A stretch of DNA of 64,000 nucleotides from Anoplopoma fimbria (GCF_027596085.1 NC_072450.1:2782736-2846735), one strand, 5' to 3'; shown: positions 13,992 to 46,753, counted from the stretch's first letter. Program-made: numbers and translations. Notes: generated by a model not told the origin, from the sequence alone.

Positions 13992-15017
13992 CAGTGTGTT
14001 TTGGTGTGTTTCAGTGTGTTTCAGTGTGTTTTGGTGTGTGTGTGTGTGTTTCAGTGTGTTTCAGTGTGTTTCGGTGTGTTTCAGTGTGTTTCGGTGTGTT
14101 TCAGTGTGTGTGTGTGTGTGTTTTCAGTGTGTTTCAGTGTGTTTCGGTGTGTTTCAGTGTGTTTTTTGGTGTGTTTCAGTGTGTTTTGTGTGTGTGTGTG
14201 TGTTTCGTGTGTGTTTGTGTGTGTGTGTGTGTGTGTGTTTCAGTGTGTGTGTGTGTGTGTTTGTGTGTGTTTCAGTGTGTTTCAGTGTGTTTCGGTGTGT
14301 TTCGGTGTGTTTCAGTGTGTTTCAGTGTGTTCAGTGTGTTTTGTGTGTTTCAGTGTGTTTGGGTGTGTTTCAGTGTGTTTGTGTGTGTTTCAGTGTGTTT
14401 GGGTGTGTTTCAGTGTGTGTGTGTCTGTGTTTGGGTGTGTTTCAGTGTGTTTGGGTGTGTTTCAGTGTGTTTGGGTGTGTTTCAGTGTGTTTCGGTGTGT
14501 TTCAGTGTGTTTCAGTGTGTGTGTGTGTGTGTTTCAGTGTGTTTGGGTGTGTTTTGTGTGTTTTCAGTGTGTTTCAGTGTGTTTCGGTGTGTTTCAGTGT
14601 GTTTCAGTGTGTTTCAGTGTGTTTGGGTGTGTTTCAGTGTGTTTCAGTGTGTTTGTGTTTGGGTGTGTGTCGGTGTGTTTGGGTGTGTTTCAGTGTGTTT
14701 CAGTGTGTTTGTTTCAGTGTGTTTCAGTGTGTTTGTTTCAGTGTGTTTCAGTGTGTTTGGGTGTGTTTCAGTGTGTTTCAGTGTGTTTTGGTGTGTTTCA
14801 GTGTGTGTGTGTCTGTGTTTGGGTGTGTTTCAGTGTGTTTCGGTGTGTTTCAGTGTGTTTCAGTGTGTTTGGGTGTGTTTCAGTGTGTTTGGGTGTGTTT
14901 CAGTGTGTTTGTTTCAGTGTGTTTCAGTGTGTTTCAGTGTGTTTGGGTGTGTTTCAGTGTGTTTCAGTGTGTTTCAGTGTGTTTCAGTGTGTTTCGGTGT
15001 GTTTTGGTGTGTGTGTG
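13672..15017. repeat. decamer minisatellite TGTGTTTCAG and variants
   Basis: About 1.35 kb of head-to-tail 10-mers TGTGTTTCAG with TTTCGG, TTTGGG and TTTTGG variants, interspersed with short (GT)n blocks. The unit contains no stop in any forward frame, so all three frames are open for 450-500 codons with a repeated Cys/Val/Phe/Ser pattern. This is a repeat artefact, not a gene. Confidence 0.97.
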
Positions 15018-15829
15018 AGCTGCTCTGTGGATCCGTTAGGAATCGCTGCATTCTTCAGCGGCAGCTCTCTGTGGTATGCCAGCACATTCCCCACTGCTGA
15101 GCTAGAGAATCCACTCGGAAAGCAGGAGCGGGAACTTTTCCTTTCTTCCCCACTCCCCCACTCCCTCGCTCCCTAACTCCACCCATCTACTACTCCGTCC
15201 GTCTCAACTCTGTTCTCCTCAAGTAACCCCCACCCAGGACCCTATCCCCCTTTTTCCTCCCGTCTGAATGTGTTTTATGTTAGACTATGTTTTCCTGTTT
15301 CCTCCCCACATACATTTTCTTGGACCTTCTCATAGAGACATTTCATTTCCCTTTCCATCTCCTCCAGACTTTTCTCCCTTACGTTGTGTCTCTCTGACCA
15401 TGTTGGTGTTTCCCAGCTAGCTCCTGTTAGCCTCCACTACATAACATAGATGTTATGTAGTGTGTTTGTATGAGGTTCTTCTCCACAGTCAGTGTTTTAC
15501 TACAGACAGGAGAACCAGCACGAGAGCAAATCAATGTTCTGCTGTGGACGTATTTTAAACACCTAATAGAATCAATATCAGTTTAATATATCTACTATAT
15601 TTAGAATATTCTCACCTCTTTACCTTCATGTCAGACAGACCTTTATGACGGGAACTGAATTTGTTATCTATGATCTCTACAAAGACACCAGACTCCATTG
15701 ATAAAAACAGTAATTTGACCTCCCAACACAGGAGTTTCTGGTCTACTGCTGTACTGATACACTGACTATGGAGTGTATCAGTCATGCAACCCTACTTCAA
15801 AAACTCCTTCGCTGTTTATTGTTGGTCAG

Positions 15830-15831
<2 letters not shown>

Positions 15832-15873
<42 letters not shown>
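15832..15873. repeat. (CT)n microsatellite
   Basis: Pure CT tract. Confidence 0.97.
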
Positions 15874-15875
<2 letters not shown>

Positions 15876-16170
15876 GATCTCTCTCCCCCGGATGGTAAAA
15901 GGAGCTTTCTGCGTGGGACGTGGTGTTGAATCAACAACAGCTAAAGCTAAAGCTGACGGCAGCGGGACAAAGTGAGCCGGTCCTGTGTTTGTTTTGCTAA
16001 CAGAAGAAGCACAAGACCGACGTTTAGAGGACACAAACGGAGAACGTGAGGGTTTCACATGGACTGGACTCTCTCCTTATGGTTCACCCCTCAGCTATAG
16101 CTTCATCTGAGCCCTGACCAAAAATATAGGCCACCAATACAACTTTATTTTAGTAAACTTCCAATTGAAA

Positions 16171-16244
16171 CACAAACACACACACACACACAGATGGTTA
16201 TGCAACTTCACACACACACACACACACACAGCTGGTTATGCAAC

Positions 16245-16317
<73 letters not shown>

Positions 16318-16318
16318 C
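16171..16318. repeat. triplicated (CA)n with spacer GCTGGTTATGCAACTT
   Basis: Three CA blocks separated by near-identical spacers, so the array grew by duplication of spacer plus repeat. Confidence 0.92.
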
Positions 16319-19300
16319 TGGTGTATCATCGGTGTGATCGTGTCCCTCCCACTAACATGGTCTTATCTGTTGTCCTATCTGCCTTGTTGTGACTTTGTGT
16401 GCCGTCGACCCGTCTATATTTAGAGCGAGAGGAATCATGTGCCTAACAAACAGTCTCCCCACAAGTGTTTGTGTCTGTTTGTGTCTGTTTGTGTGTGTCT
16501 GTGTGTGTTTGTCTTCATCAGCTTGTGTTTGCACATAACCAATGTGTAACAAACGAGCTAAAACAATCACATTGTTTCCACGCCGTCACTTGTGTCTTGT
16601 GATCACAGAGGAGGACACGCTGTGGCTCAGGGTCAAATTAAACCTGATGAGCATCTGCTGCTGTGAGGCAGGAGGAACATGTGACTTATGTTAATTACAG
16701 AGATTTTAGGTAGTTTTATTGCTGCTCCTGACTCTTATATTTACATTTTTTTAGTGCTGATCCACCACAGTCACAACTGAGTCAAATGTGCAGCTCAAAG
16801 AGGCGTCTTTGTTACAGTGAGGAAGTCCTGTGATATAAGACGGAAGTCTGGGTGAAGGTGTTTTTAAATAATTTAATATTTTTTGTGGATGGTTTCTTTT
16901 TGCCTCAATTTTCAAAAATGGAGCTCAGTAGAAACCTTTTTAAAAATATATCTATTGACATTTCTGACGTCTTCAAATGTTTGTTTTTTGTCAGACTAAC
17001 AGTTCAAACCCCAAATGTATCTAGTTTACTATTGTAGACTAAAGAAACGCGATAAATTTCACATTTTTAAAGCTTAAACCAGAAAGAAAGAAATGTTAAA
17101 CGATGACATTAAATAGATTTATATAATAGAATTTTCTGTCCATCTATTGGATTTATTGACTAATTGCTGCACCTCTAATCAACAGTTGTTTGGACAAATG
17201 TTTGCTGGACAAATCATTGTACAGTTTGTGTCTCATGTCCTTGAATTAGTAAGATTTGAGAACGGTCTAAGAGCAGTTTCAAATGTTTTAAAGAGTTGAA
17301 CATCAAAGAAGGATTTAACAGACCTGCACACACTTTAGAAAACCTTCAGATGCCAAAATTGGATGGAAATTGAAATGAATCAATACCGGGCAGGATCTTT
17401 AAGCCCTCTTATGAAAGGACAGTTAGCAGATCTATTTGTCTGTCAGACTGTATGTGGACACTATGAGAATCCAGTTCAATAAGTAACCAAATGAATGTTG
17501 CTTGTCACAAAGTGTAGCGACCAAACTCGTCAACAAGCTTTCCAGCTTTCCATCTGCAAAAACAGCAGCTTTAAATGTCGGAGGGTCCTTCAGAGATTTA
17601 ATGTCCTGTGAGGTTTTCTTCTCCGTCCAACACTTACATGTACTTTATAAATAACCACCTAAAGGCTTCCCAGTTCTCTATACAACTTTATTTTGTTTGG
17701 GAATACCCGGGACTATTTTAACACTGACTTCCTCATCTGTCTGCTTTCTATGTCTGCTGTACTTTCTTCAACTCTGACAAAGTGTCCAGCTTGCGGAGGA
17801 AAACGGTTGGCGGTTTGATGCCAGGTTGTTGGGGGAGGAGGAGATTATCTGTTGAAAGCAGCACCCTTGTCTGGGTGCCAGAGAGGGTGTCGGAGCAAAG
17901 GGCAGCGCCTGGGCAGGGTGGCACAGAGTTCACCAGCAGGGAAGTGCTGCATCAGCATCCCGAAACAAATGACGCTGTGTCTGAGGTTTTACTGCTTGTC
18001 TATGTCAGACTCTCTGTTTTCAGTGTTTCGTCTCAATGATGCCGATGTGATTCATCAGTTCCCAGCATGCCCCTGTCTCTTTGTCTGGCACGAAAGAACA
18101 AACGTAACCTCCTTTTGATATGTTGAAATACCTCACATTGATTTTCTCCCACTTCAGTTTGTGTTGTTTAGTTTTTTTTATCAATCACGCCACATTGTGC
18201 GGGGCACTCGCATGCTTCATTAAGACTTCTTCAGTCTCGGCATCCTCGCTGTCAGGTGGAATTGCCGAGGTGGGCGAGTTCAACTCCTCGTTCCAGTGAA
18301 GTTCACAGTAATGCTCTGAGTCAGAGACGACAATGAAACTAAGGGGGGGGGGGTGTTTGGTATCAGTGTGTAAGGAGGAGTGGCAGCTCTGTACCGCGGC
18401 CGTGTTGTAACCTCGGTTTATCCGCTCCCTCATCTCTTTTTTTACTCCAGTTGGAGGAGGTTAGGACTTTCCCCTCAAGGCTCAGAGTGGGAGCGCCCAT
18501 GCTATGATAAAGAGTGGTATGCCTGGGAAAGCTCTCTCATCCTGTCCATTGTTAATGTAAAGAGGAACTGCACACTGTAATGTGTTATTTAAGCTGTAAA
18601 CTAAATGAAACGACGCGACACCTGTTCTCTCCTTTCTCTGGACTGGAAATGAAGCTCTAAACACATTGACAAAAATCTGCTGAGTCAGTGTTAGTGCCTG
18701 ACTATCTAGTGAGAACAATGAGCTTTCCTGTGCAGTGACAAGAGTTACATGACCAAGGGGCTGGCTAGTATGCTAGCTACCGTTAGCTTGCTGATTCCAC
18801 CATGCTTTAATGCTACACCAGTTACTGTAGGGCACAAAGCGGAGTGACCATGGGGGTGTCACTCCAAATCATTGCACCATACCATATAGCTGTTTTCTGA
18901 GCGTCTGCAGCTGTCATCAAAGCTTCCGTCATACGGAGGTGGGCGTAGTTTCATCTCTCAACCCTGTAACTTCTTTTTTGTAGAATTTTTTCAAAGTTGA
19001 TCAGTGGGTGACCTTAGAATCAGACATGGGGGTGAAGAAACTCTTTCCTAGGCTTGTTGTATTGAGTGATTAACAGTATTAATGAACAGTTAATGGATCA
19101 TACGGTTGTAAATATGCTGCATTTTCTTGTAATTGTAGATTTCTTTACGTCCTTTACGTTTACGGTTGGTTGGTTTCACTCTTGCACGGTCGCTCGCTGT
19201 GTCACACTCTGGTCCGTTTGTGTTATAGGCAGGGCAGTGTTTTCTCCTAGCAGTTGACCTTTTGACCTGTGCTCAGTTCAATTACTGTGACCCCTCTTTG

Positions 19301-20539
19301 AAGGGTGAGAGTTGCTGCATGTTTGTTCGCTGTGAGGGGAACTGCTCCCAGGCCGACTCCTTGACCTCCTGACCTTGGAGCAAGAGGTCAATGAGCCTCA
19401 TAGTAGCTTCCTGACTTCTAGGTGTTGACTTTTCACACCTTGTTCCAGACATTCTCTTCTTTAAATTAAAGGAAGACAGGACCTATCTTCTATCTCACGC
19501 ACACTTCAGAAGCTATTAACCAAACTACTGATCAAAAACCACTTTTGTTTTTCTTCTTTTTTATGATTTATGGCATTATAACTGAATTAAACTGCACAAA
19601 AGACATGTTTAAGTTGTCTCTACTTCTAGCCATGGTTGTTGTGTTTCCATAGAGGTGCAGGACTTTTGTATTGCCGTCATAATATGACAGGAGCAAGGGG
19701 CTTCAGAGGGTTAAGCATATTCAATTGTTTTACTTAATTACAAGTCAATTTTATTGAGTGAAAAAAAACAGTACGGTTTAATTTTACAATCCCTGCATCT
19801 AATGGGGATTCGACATTTAGTATTATTATAGAAGTTTATATATCTAGACATCTATAATGTCTGAATTAGAATCTAGTACTGGACTTTTCTATATTCTCAG
19901 TCACCTCTAAGCCTCGCTGTATACGGAGACGGAAGAAAAGAGAATGAGACTCGCTGTCCGTGGAGAACCTCCATCATCAGTGATGGTTTCTATCAATTAT
20001 TTAAGGCTTCATTTAATAAATAGCTGCGTATCTACTCTCTTCCAACAAATGTACTATAAAGAGGTAGTGATGTCTGAGACATTTAACTTGCTGCCTGTTA
20101 TTGAGCTGTGTTAACGTTAACGTAAAGTGATGTTTAGTCAGGCCTTTTCATGGTCTCAGTGTAGATGACAAATGTTTTGTCAAATAAAAGTGAAAATGTT
20201 TTCTTGGAAACATGATGTTTCAACCTCCTATAGAGTATTTATCAGGGTTTCTGTGTTACGTCTTGGTGTTTTCCAGTCATCTGGAAACAAATGAGTTTAA
20301 ATCATGGAACAATTCCTGTTCTCGTACGGACCGAGGCTTGCCTCATTCAGAGGAATGAAGGATTACATCATCCCTAAAGCAGAGGGGAGTCATTTCCTGG
20401 CTCCCCTCACACACCTCGCTCCATTCCTCCCCTTCAAACTAGTTTCTACCTCAGTCTTCTTCCTCCTCGTCCTCCTCTCTACTTGTTCTTTACAGTAATC
20501 TGTCTGCTGAGCTTTGAGAATGAGTCTTTGGTCTCATCT

Positions 20540-20812
20540 TTAGTTTCAAATCTTCTTCAATACAGCATGATGTTCATTTAGTAAATTATGGTTCATTTAG
20601 AGTCACACAGACCATTAATCTACCTCTACATTTCCACACTTCACTCCTCCACAGTCCAAACATGGTCACTTCCCTTCATTGGTTGCAAAATGTCTAGATT
20701 GCGACGGCCGAAACGCTGAACTCGAGGCTTCAAAGCGGCGGTCCATAAACCAATGTGTGACGTCACAACGGCTACGTCCAGCTCTTATATAAAGTCTATC
20801 GGACAAACTATT
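20540..20812 (-). repeat. dispersed repeat family R1, copy 1 (divergent)
   Basis: Shares the R1 core (AATACAGCATGATGTTCAT) and, after a diverged stretch, the R1 end with GACGGCC, GAGGCTTCAAAG and CTTATATAAAGTCTAT. Orientation opposite to copies 2, 3, 4 and 7. Confidence 0.8.
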
Positions 20813-22287
20813 GATTGTCTTTGACATCATGTCAACAATATGAAAAAGAAAACATGACATTTCAAAATAAAGCTACTGAGAAGCTGTGTCTATTTACCCT
20901 TTAATCTCAGCACAGTTATTGAAGGGTTGTGTATGTTAGTGGTTGACCAGGGGTTACACATGCTGCTGATATTCCTGTGAGAGTCATAGGATTCTATGTG
21001 TAAAACTGTGGGATCAAGCCTGAATTATTCAATCCCTCATCTTCCACAACATGACATGAACATGAACATGAACCTAGCTCTGAAGGCTTCGGGGGTCTGT
21101 GGGCGTCCATCTGTGCGGTCAGAGCTGCAGCTGTCCGGTCGATGGGGCCAGCGAGAGCCGTACGTCATCACAGAGTAGACGTGACATTGGGATATCTTTG
21201 GACCCGGAGGGCCGACTGATGTATTTTCTGGTTTCACCTCATATGTCATATTTAGAGACGAGAGCCTCGAGTGGTCAAACTCACACATCCCAAGCAGGAA
21301 GTGAAGCCGACCTGCGTCCTGCCTCTATTTGCGTGACCGGTTGGTATCTATAGCCCCGGTCCATGATGATAGGAATGGGCTCCTACCGGCCCACTGACTC
21401 GGACAACAATAGAGCTCCATGACCTCCAGGTTATGTATAGAGGAGCTCGGCCTACAGAGTGGCTGTTTAAAGGAGGAGCAGAATAGAAGGATGACAGAGC
21501 AGAGGGCCTGACATCATCTCTGCTGCTCTATTTTTAACCGTACATGTGTTCACTAATCCATCCGTCCGTCCATCAATTACCTCCTCCTCTGCTTCCACCT
21601 TGGATATGGTGAAGCTGAAGTCTTAGATGACGTATCCAGTGATGTTCTGTTTATCTCTGCGGTCCGGTCAGGGTCATGAGACGCTGACATTTTAACCTGC
21701 TCAGTCAAACACGGCAAGAGTTTGACTTTCTTTGGAGCATTGTTGATTAAGGGTTTTTAGGGTCGCAGTTCATTATGTTTCTGTACTGTTTGTTGTTTAA
21801 TAACTATTTTTTTGATCATTTATTTAGAACATTTATAACATTCATAAGTTGCTCATTGGCCATAATAATGTCAATCATAAATAAATGAGTATTTAACTAA
21901 AATAAGACAGAACAGAATTGTATATAATGTCAATTTAACGCATTTCTGATTCTGTAATGCCCCATCATAAGACCTGCTGATCATTCCTGAACTGGGCTGC
22001 AGCTTATGCTCATTTATACAGAGTGCAGCAAACAAACCAGCATGCTACAGATCTGCACAAACTGAAAACAACTGGTGCGCTGTCAAAACTTTCCGGGTAA
22101 AACTCACGCTTCAGAATCTCTGTTCCAGGTGTGAGAGTAGTATAAGACATAAACAGCTGTTTGGGTCAACGAAAAATACTGAAAGGATGTTGCTTACTGA
22201 ACCGAATGCCCCCACGCTTCTACTGTTGATATACGTTATGTGTTATTGATTTGTGTTGCTTATTGTGTGTTTTTTCTCCTCCCATAG

Positions 22288-40892
<18,605 letters not shown>

Positions 40893-41063
40893 ACCGAGGA
40901 CCTGAGTTGAGACGGTTGGACGGTCGCCGGTTCTGGAGGCTCTCTCTCGATACGTCACCTGGAGGTCACCGACCCTCCTGTCCCCCCCCCCCCCCCCACC
41001 TTCTCTCTCCCTGCAGCCAACGGCAGAGCTCAACCAACGGATCAGACGGGATCCGAGAAATCA

Positions 41064-41067
<4 letters not shown>

Positions 41068-41098
<31 letters not shown>
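41068..41098. repeat. (GA)n microsatellite in samd4a 3' UTR
   Basis: Pure GA tract in the transcribed strand about 180 nt after the stop. Confidence 0.96.
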
Positions 41099-41100
<2 letters not shown>

Positions 41101-43085
41101 ACCAAAACAGCCAACGCACATGATCACACCGGCACCGTCCACCGGGGTCGGACAAACAGAACACACTTCCTGCTCCGCCAGCATTGAACCGTGTGTGAAC
41201 AGGCCAGCAGAAGGGAGACGCCGGCCTGTGGATCAGGGCCCTCCTGGTCCCCCCCTACATGGACCCCAGACTGTGGCGTCCTTCAGACCCATAACAGTAC
41301 CTCAGACCCCAAAAACAAGACCAGACAAGCAGGGCCGGACGTTTTCACTGAGGATCCTCGTAGAGCTCGGGAAAGGCCTCTTGCCAAGTATTGGGCGGCA
41401 AAAAAAAAAAAAAATCATGTATTTGTATTTGTTTGTATTTATTGTTTACATTATGATGCTACTTTTAAAGGGTACAGAAACGTGTTTGAATTTCAGGTGA
41501 ATGAATCGTGTCATATTCTGTAAAGCCTCGGTCGCCCACCAGCTTTACGTCCCACAAGTAGCCATCACGCTAGTTTACAACCAACGTGCTTATTCTTTAT
41601 TTTATCAGCCAGCAGCAAAAGATGTGTTGGTTGGGAGAGAGGAAGAGGAGGAAGAGGAGGAAGAGGTAGAGCAGATGTGTGAGGAGGGCTGAGAGGAAGA
41701 GGTTGAGAAAGACACAGGAAGTAGCAGAAGAAAGAATCGAGCTGAGGTGACGATGGAAAAGGGAAGCGGATGTTTTAAACGGAGAAAGACATCAGAGGCG
41801 GGACCTTTGATGGGACGAAGATGACTGAGGATGATCATGTCATATGAGCGAGTGTAGGAGGAACGTGAGTTTGGCTCCGGTCAGTTACATATTGTTTATC
41901 CGCAGCATGTACTGTATGAACTCTCTGAATTCAGGCACGATACGTTGGAAATGTAGTTGTTTTTTGTTGTTTTTTTACGCACCTAAATGGGAGATTATTA
42001 TCTGCACATTCAGATCTTTGGTTTAGCTTTCTCCTTCTGAAGCAGGATGATGTTCCACAGCTGCATGTTACGACTAAACGTCTCTCTCTAGGGGTGAATG
42101 GGAGATTGTGAAATGTGGGAGAAGATGGCAGGAAAAGAAAAACAAACAGGAGATGGTTTGGTTTCCACTCGGACCGCGTTGCGACACAAAGTCAATCCAT
42201 GAAGGGTCGTTTCTCCCAGAGATTGTCTCCTTAGTGTTTATCGCCACCTGCTGGTGGAACACGGTCACAGCGGAGCAGAAGTCCACTGACAACACAGGAG
42301 GATCATTGAAACATCAGTGATGATTTATTCTTTCTTTTTTATTCTGACTCTCATGGTTATTCTGTGTCTTAATATTTATCCTCAGTTTATTGTGTCTGGA
42401 ATACAGACTTTATAAAAAAAAAAATAGGTTTATATGTAAAATAAGCTGATTAGGAAAACTCCCCTCTGTGCCGAGTCCTGACCCCCGATCGATCCTCATG
42501 GAGGGGGGTTGATTATTACTATTATTATTATTATTGTTTAGTTTCTTTCATTAGTTTGTTGCAATTCTATAGTAAACTTCCTTTGTATCCTGCACTTGAT
42601 ATAATAATGTGATACACTAAAACCCCCAAATGTTCGAGGCTCAAGCTACAGGAGCAGATTCAGCAGAACCACAACAGGCGGCCATGTTGAATCCTGACGC
42701 TTCTCTTTGAGCTTAAAAGATGTTGGAGTTTATAATCTCTCCTCATGTCGCTCACTTAAAGGACCACACCAGAGTCTGTGCGTGTTTTAGCCCCTTAACA
42801 CGGTTTAAATACACATTACATCACCATCTTCTATTTATCTTATGTTTTTCAGGAAGTTACAGTTTATTTTTATCATTAAAATGAACATGAAACGTAGTGC
42901 AGGTTTTTTTTTGATCTGCACCTACAAAGGAATGTGATGTTTGTTGCAATGATCCACCTTCTGGTTTCAAAACAAAAATGGAAACTTCTGGCTACCTACA
43001 AGTTTGAGAAAAACTTGAAAATCTAGAAATCCAAAACACTACAATACACTTTGAATAATAAGTAAATAAGTGTGTGAGCCGTATT

Positions 43086-43390
43086 AAAGGAGCAGCGTGG
43101 AGGATTTAGAGGGATCTATAGACAGAAATGTAATTACATAAAAAACACCTGACTGTAAGAGTCGTCGTGTTTTCATTTCCTCGGAAAGAGACCTTCATAT
43201 TTACAAAGGGAGGCGGAGTCTGCTGTGTTCCTACGGAAGCCCAGAACGGACAAATCATGTTACAAGTCATGTTTTTATGTTACCTAAAGGCCACCGTAGT
43301 TCTCTACGCGTTTGGGAAAGAACTATTCAGTTGGTTGCAATCTGCAACTTCACCACTAGATGTCACTAAATCCTCCGCACTGCTCCTTTT
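43086..43390. mobile_element. MITE-like element in samd4a 3' UTR
   Basis: Ends are inverted repeats of about 37 bp (AAAGGAGCAGCGTGGAGGAT at the left; ATCCTCCGCACTGCTCCTTT at the right), each bordered by TTAA. Interior contains the GGCCACCGTAGTTCTC and TTGCAATCTGCAACTTCACC blocks I remember from widespread teleost repeats. No transposase. TTAA borders suggest piggyBac-type mobilisation (inference). Confidence 0.7.
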
Positions 43391-45128
43391 AAAGGGACTA
43401 AAACATGCAGACGTTCTGTTCAGGTGCCTTTATAGAGACGGACGTGGTTGAGCTCCGCCCACTTCGGGGGGGCAAACACAACTCATGGCTCTCTGTAGAC
43501 TTTGATTTGTGAGACGGAGCTTCTTCGCTACGGTTGAAGACTCCACCAAAGCATGAGAGTGACGTGAAAATGATGAAAACATCTTTGTTTTTCTGAGAAG
43601 CAGCTTCTCGTCTCGACGTCTCTGAACCCGTACTTAAAGTAGAAACAATTATTTATTCTGTTTTTGTTTGTTTTTTCATTGCAGAGGTGATACTTTTGCT
43701 TCATTTAGGTGTTTTATTATTTAAAGTACCATATGTATTAACATGTTATGGCTGGTGACCATACGTACATCTCAAATATTAACATAGTCATTGTTGACTT
43801 TGACAATTCTTCTTTTATTCTGTTGTTGTTGTTGAATTATAATCTTTGTTTTGTATCCATCATCAGTTTCATGTTGAGGTGAAGCTTTTTTCTCTGTAGC
43901 TCCATCGCAGAAACGTCGCTTCATATTCAGTTACAAAACTCACATCAGACGAGCAGTCGGCAGATAAACAGCTTCGTGTTGTTGAAGTCTTTGGCGGGCC
44001 GGGAATCTGATCTGGAGTCTGAACTTGGTGCTGTGGGCGTTTTACCACCTAACCAGGGAGACGTGAAAACTGGAGGTTTCACCGAATGTTGCTTTAAATG
44101 ATACGGCTGGGTTCGTTCTGTGTTTCTCTTATCGTCAACTGATCCCACGGAAACAAGATAATTCAACAGATTGTGACTTCCTGTCTGCGTCACACCAAAT
44201 ATCTAAAAACTGGTCACAAATATGTAGTTTCATATTTAAAAAAAAAAACAAGTTTAGTAGTCGTTTTTTATCAAACAAACTGGAGGAAATAGTTCAGCAT
44301 TTGTTAGGGACTATTTTCAGCGGAGTGTTTGTATGTTTGATTGAGACAAAATAAACTACAGTGTGTTTCTGTGGATGGTGGTGATGGAACAACATGTAAT
44401 GGAGATCTATCAGGCAGAAGATGCCTTCACTGTCTGGTCTTTCTGTGGGATTTGTTGACGTTAAGAAACAGAACATCACCAGACTACAGTCAGTAACGTA
44501 AACAAAGGGATTATTGAACACTCTAGTACTTTTTTGCAGTATTTTAATTCACGTTGCCATGTTTGAGTTCTAAAGGTGTTTCAACAAAGTTCAGGAGATT
44601 TATTTCAGCTTTGCATTAAAAACAAAAACACTAGTTTAAATAAGTTTATGTGTCTCTGGGTCAAAGAGACACAGGACGTCTCCGGATCAATACGCACCTC
44701 CTCAAACCAAATGCTTTATTTTTGTTTTTATTCTTTTTGATTTTATCTGAATGCATATGAGCTCTGATGTCCTGAGAGCTGCTAACGCTGTCACTCTGCA
44801 GTATTAACAGGTAGATAACGCCGCGATATTCCAAAAAAACATGTAATGTACTTTGAGTCGAGACATATATGCTGTTTTGTATCTTTTATTTCTGTCATAG
44901 ATTCTGAGGTTTATGTCGATGTGGGATGCCAAGACTTTTTCTCTCTCTTTTCTTTATTTTTATTTTATTGTTTTGTAAATTCAGCAGCATCCATTCTGTA
45001 ACAAAGTGTTACCGCTTTGACTGTGCTCCTTTTATTTTCATTTAGTTTTATTTTATCAAAGAGCCGATGTCCTGTATTGACTGCAGGCTTACGTATATAT
45101 TTGACAAAAAGAATATTGTATGTTTAAT

Positions 45129-45134
45129 AATAAA
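45129..45134 (+). promoter_or_regulatory. candidate polyadenylation signal for samd4a
   Basis: AATAAA hexamer following a U-rich stretch, about 4.2 kb after the stop codon. Chosen as the last clear hexamer before intergenic repeat arrays. Inference only. Confidence 0.3.
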
Positions 45135-46750
45135 AAAACACAAAAAAGGACAAAAAATTGAAGAAAATGATGAAAAAAGAAAAAAGGAGAAAGTTGAGGA
45201 GGAGATTAAAAAAAAAGAAAAGTGTAATTTATATTTTAAAACTGCATGCATGAGGCTGGGGAAGTCATATTTAGAATAACAAATGGCAGTGCCTTTTTTT
45301 TTTTGTACTCGTTCACCCAAAATGTAAATGTTTTTTATATAGACGTTAAATCTGAAACGTTACAGGAGGAACCGGCACGACGGCCACGTTCACACTGCAG
45401 AAACGAGTCAATAATCGGGCTGTTCCCCTGATATTCATGTACGATACAGTAAAGATCTGATCCACATGTGACCAAATTATTGATCCTGAATTAATCGCTT
45501 GTTTGATTTTCAAAGAGTAATTCAGTTTGTATTCGAGGAGACAGCGACGTTTTCTGGGGCGATTTTTCTAACAAACACAGGATTGCAACTGATAATAATA
45601 ATATAATATGCAGATTATTTTTTCTTGATTTATTGATTAATCATGTATCAATAAAAGGGTCAGAAAATAGTTCAAATTGTCTGTCGTCACGCCAACAGTC
45701 CAAAACCAGTTTCAGTTCAGTTTCAAACAATATGAGGAAAAAAGAAAAGCAGCAAAACTAAACACATGAAAATAATTAATTGATTATCAAACATTTTCAT
45801 AAATCACTTTCTTGATTTCTGATACAGTTTCTCAAACTTCCCCATTGTTTTTTATTCTGAGAATGTCATGAATACTGTATATATAATAATATATATATAT
45901 ATAAAAATACTATATATATAAATACACAGCGTGTTTGATATAAAGCTTGATATGAGTTCATAGATGCTTGTTTTAGTTTCTATAACATTTTCTTATTAAA
46001 CTATTCTTTTTGTCAAATGATGGGATGACGAGTTCTTTTTTCCTCAAATATAATGAAATATGTAGAAACACAGTCGACCCATCATGTGACAAAAAATATA
46101 TTATGATTAGAAAAAATACTTTTAGGACAGATTTTTAATTTATTTTTCAGATTTGTGTGAATATACGCCCAGAAAAACCAAAGGTCAAAGGAAATGAAAT
46201 ATTTCAGTTTGGTGCACAAGTGTGTTAAAACGCTAAAATCAAAAACTTTACAGCTTGACGGCTCCAGGAAGTTTTTCAAAATGAACTTCCTTTCAGATCT
46301 TTGTCGCTCATTTAAAGATAAACGTGAAAATTCAAACTCAAATCTGAATTCAGTCGTTGAGGCGTCTCAGTGTGAACGAGGCCGGCGGCCCTGAACGTCC
46401 TGTCCTCAGTCGGTACTTCTTAATGCTGATATGAAGTTATGAATTATTCTGGTCTGTACAAAGAAAACAAACGTGAGAATGAGTGTGTGACAGTCAGTGT
46501 GTGTGTGTGTGTGTGTGTGAGAATACATTCATGTGTTTTTCGATGTGTCTTGCTAGTTCTTTTGTGTCGACGTACCAGAATGCTGTGACTTGGCATGCCC
46601 CCGTTATACATAAAGAAAAGCTGTAACTCCTCCACGGTGTTCGTCTGATTCAAGTGTCCAACACTGAATGTAGAAATGTGTTCCTAAAGTATGGGCCTAC
46701 TTCTTCCACCACTGAAAAGTACTAATACCACACTGAAAGTACTCCACTAA

Positions 46751-46753
<3 letters not shown>

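Larger units (their letters stand above)
40893..45140 (+). other. samd4a: probable samd4a 3' UTR and flank
   Basis: No coding exon is supported between the samd4a stop and the intergenic arrays. The stretch holds a C16 run at about 40982, a (GA)n tract, a 14-A run at 41401, GA-rich sequence near 41640, and a MITE-like element at 43086-43390. A plausible polyadenylation hexamer AATAAA is at 45129-45134; the exact 3' end cannot be fixed from sequence because several AATAAA-like strings occur. Confidence 0.45.

Noticed and set aside
13626..15176. 516-codon open frame rich in Cys, Val, Phe and Ser
   Set aside because: Produced by a stop-free 10-bp repeat; all three forward frames are open with the same pattern and no domain is present.
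43167..43451. 94-codon open frame in samd4a 3' UTR
   Set aside because: Falls inside the MITE-like element and shows no conserved protein.
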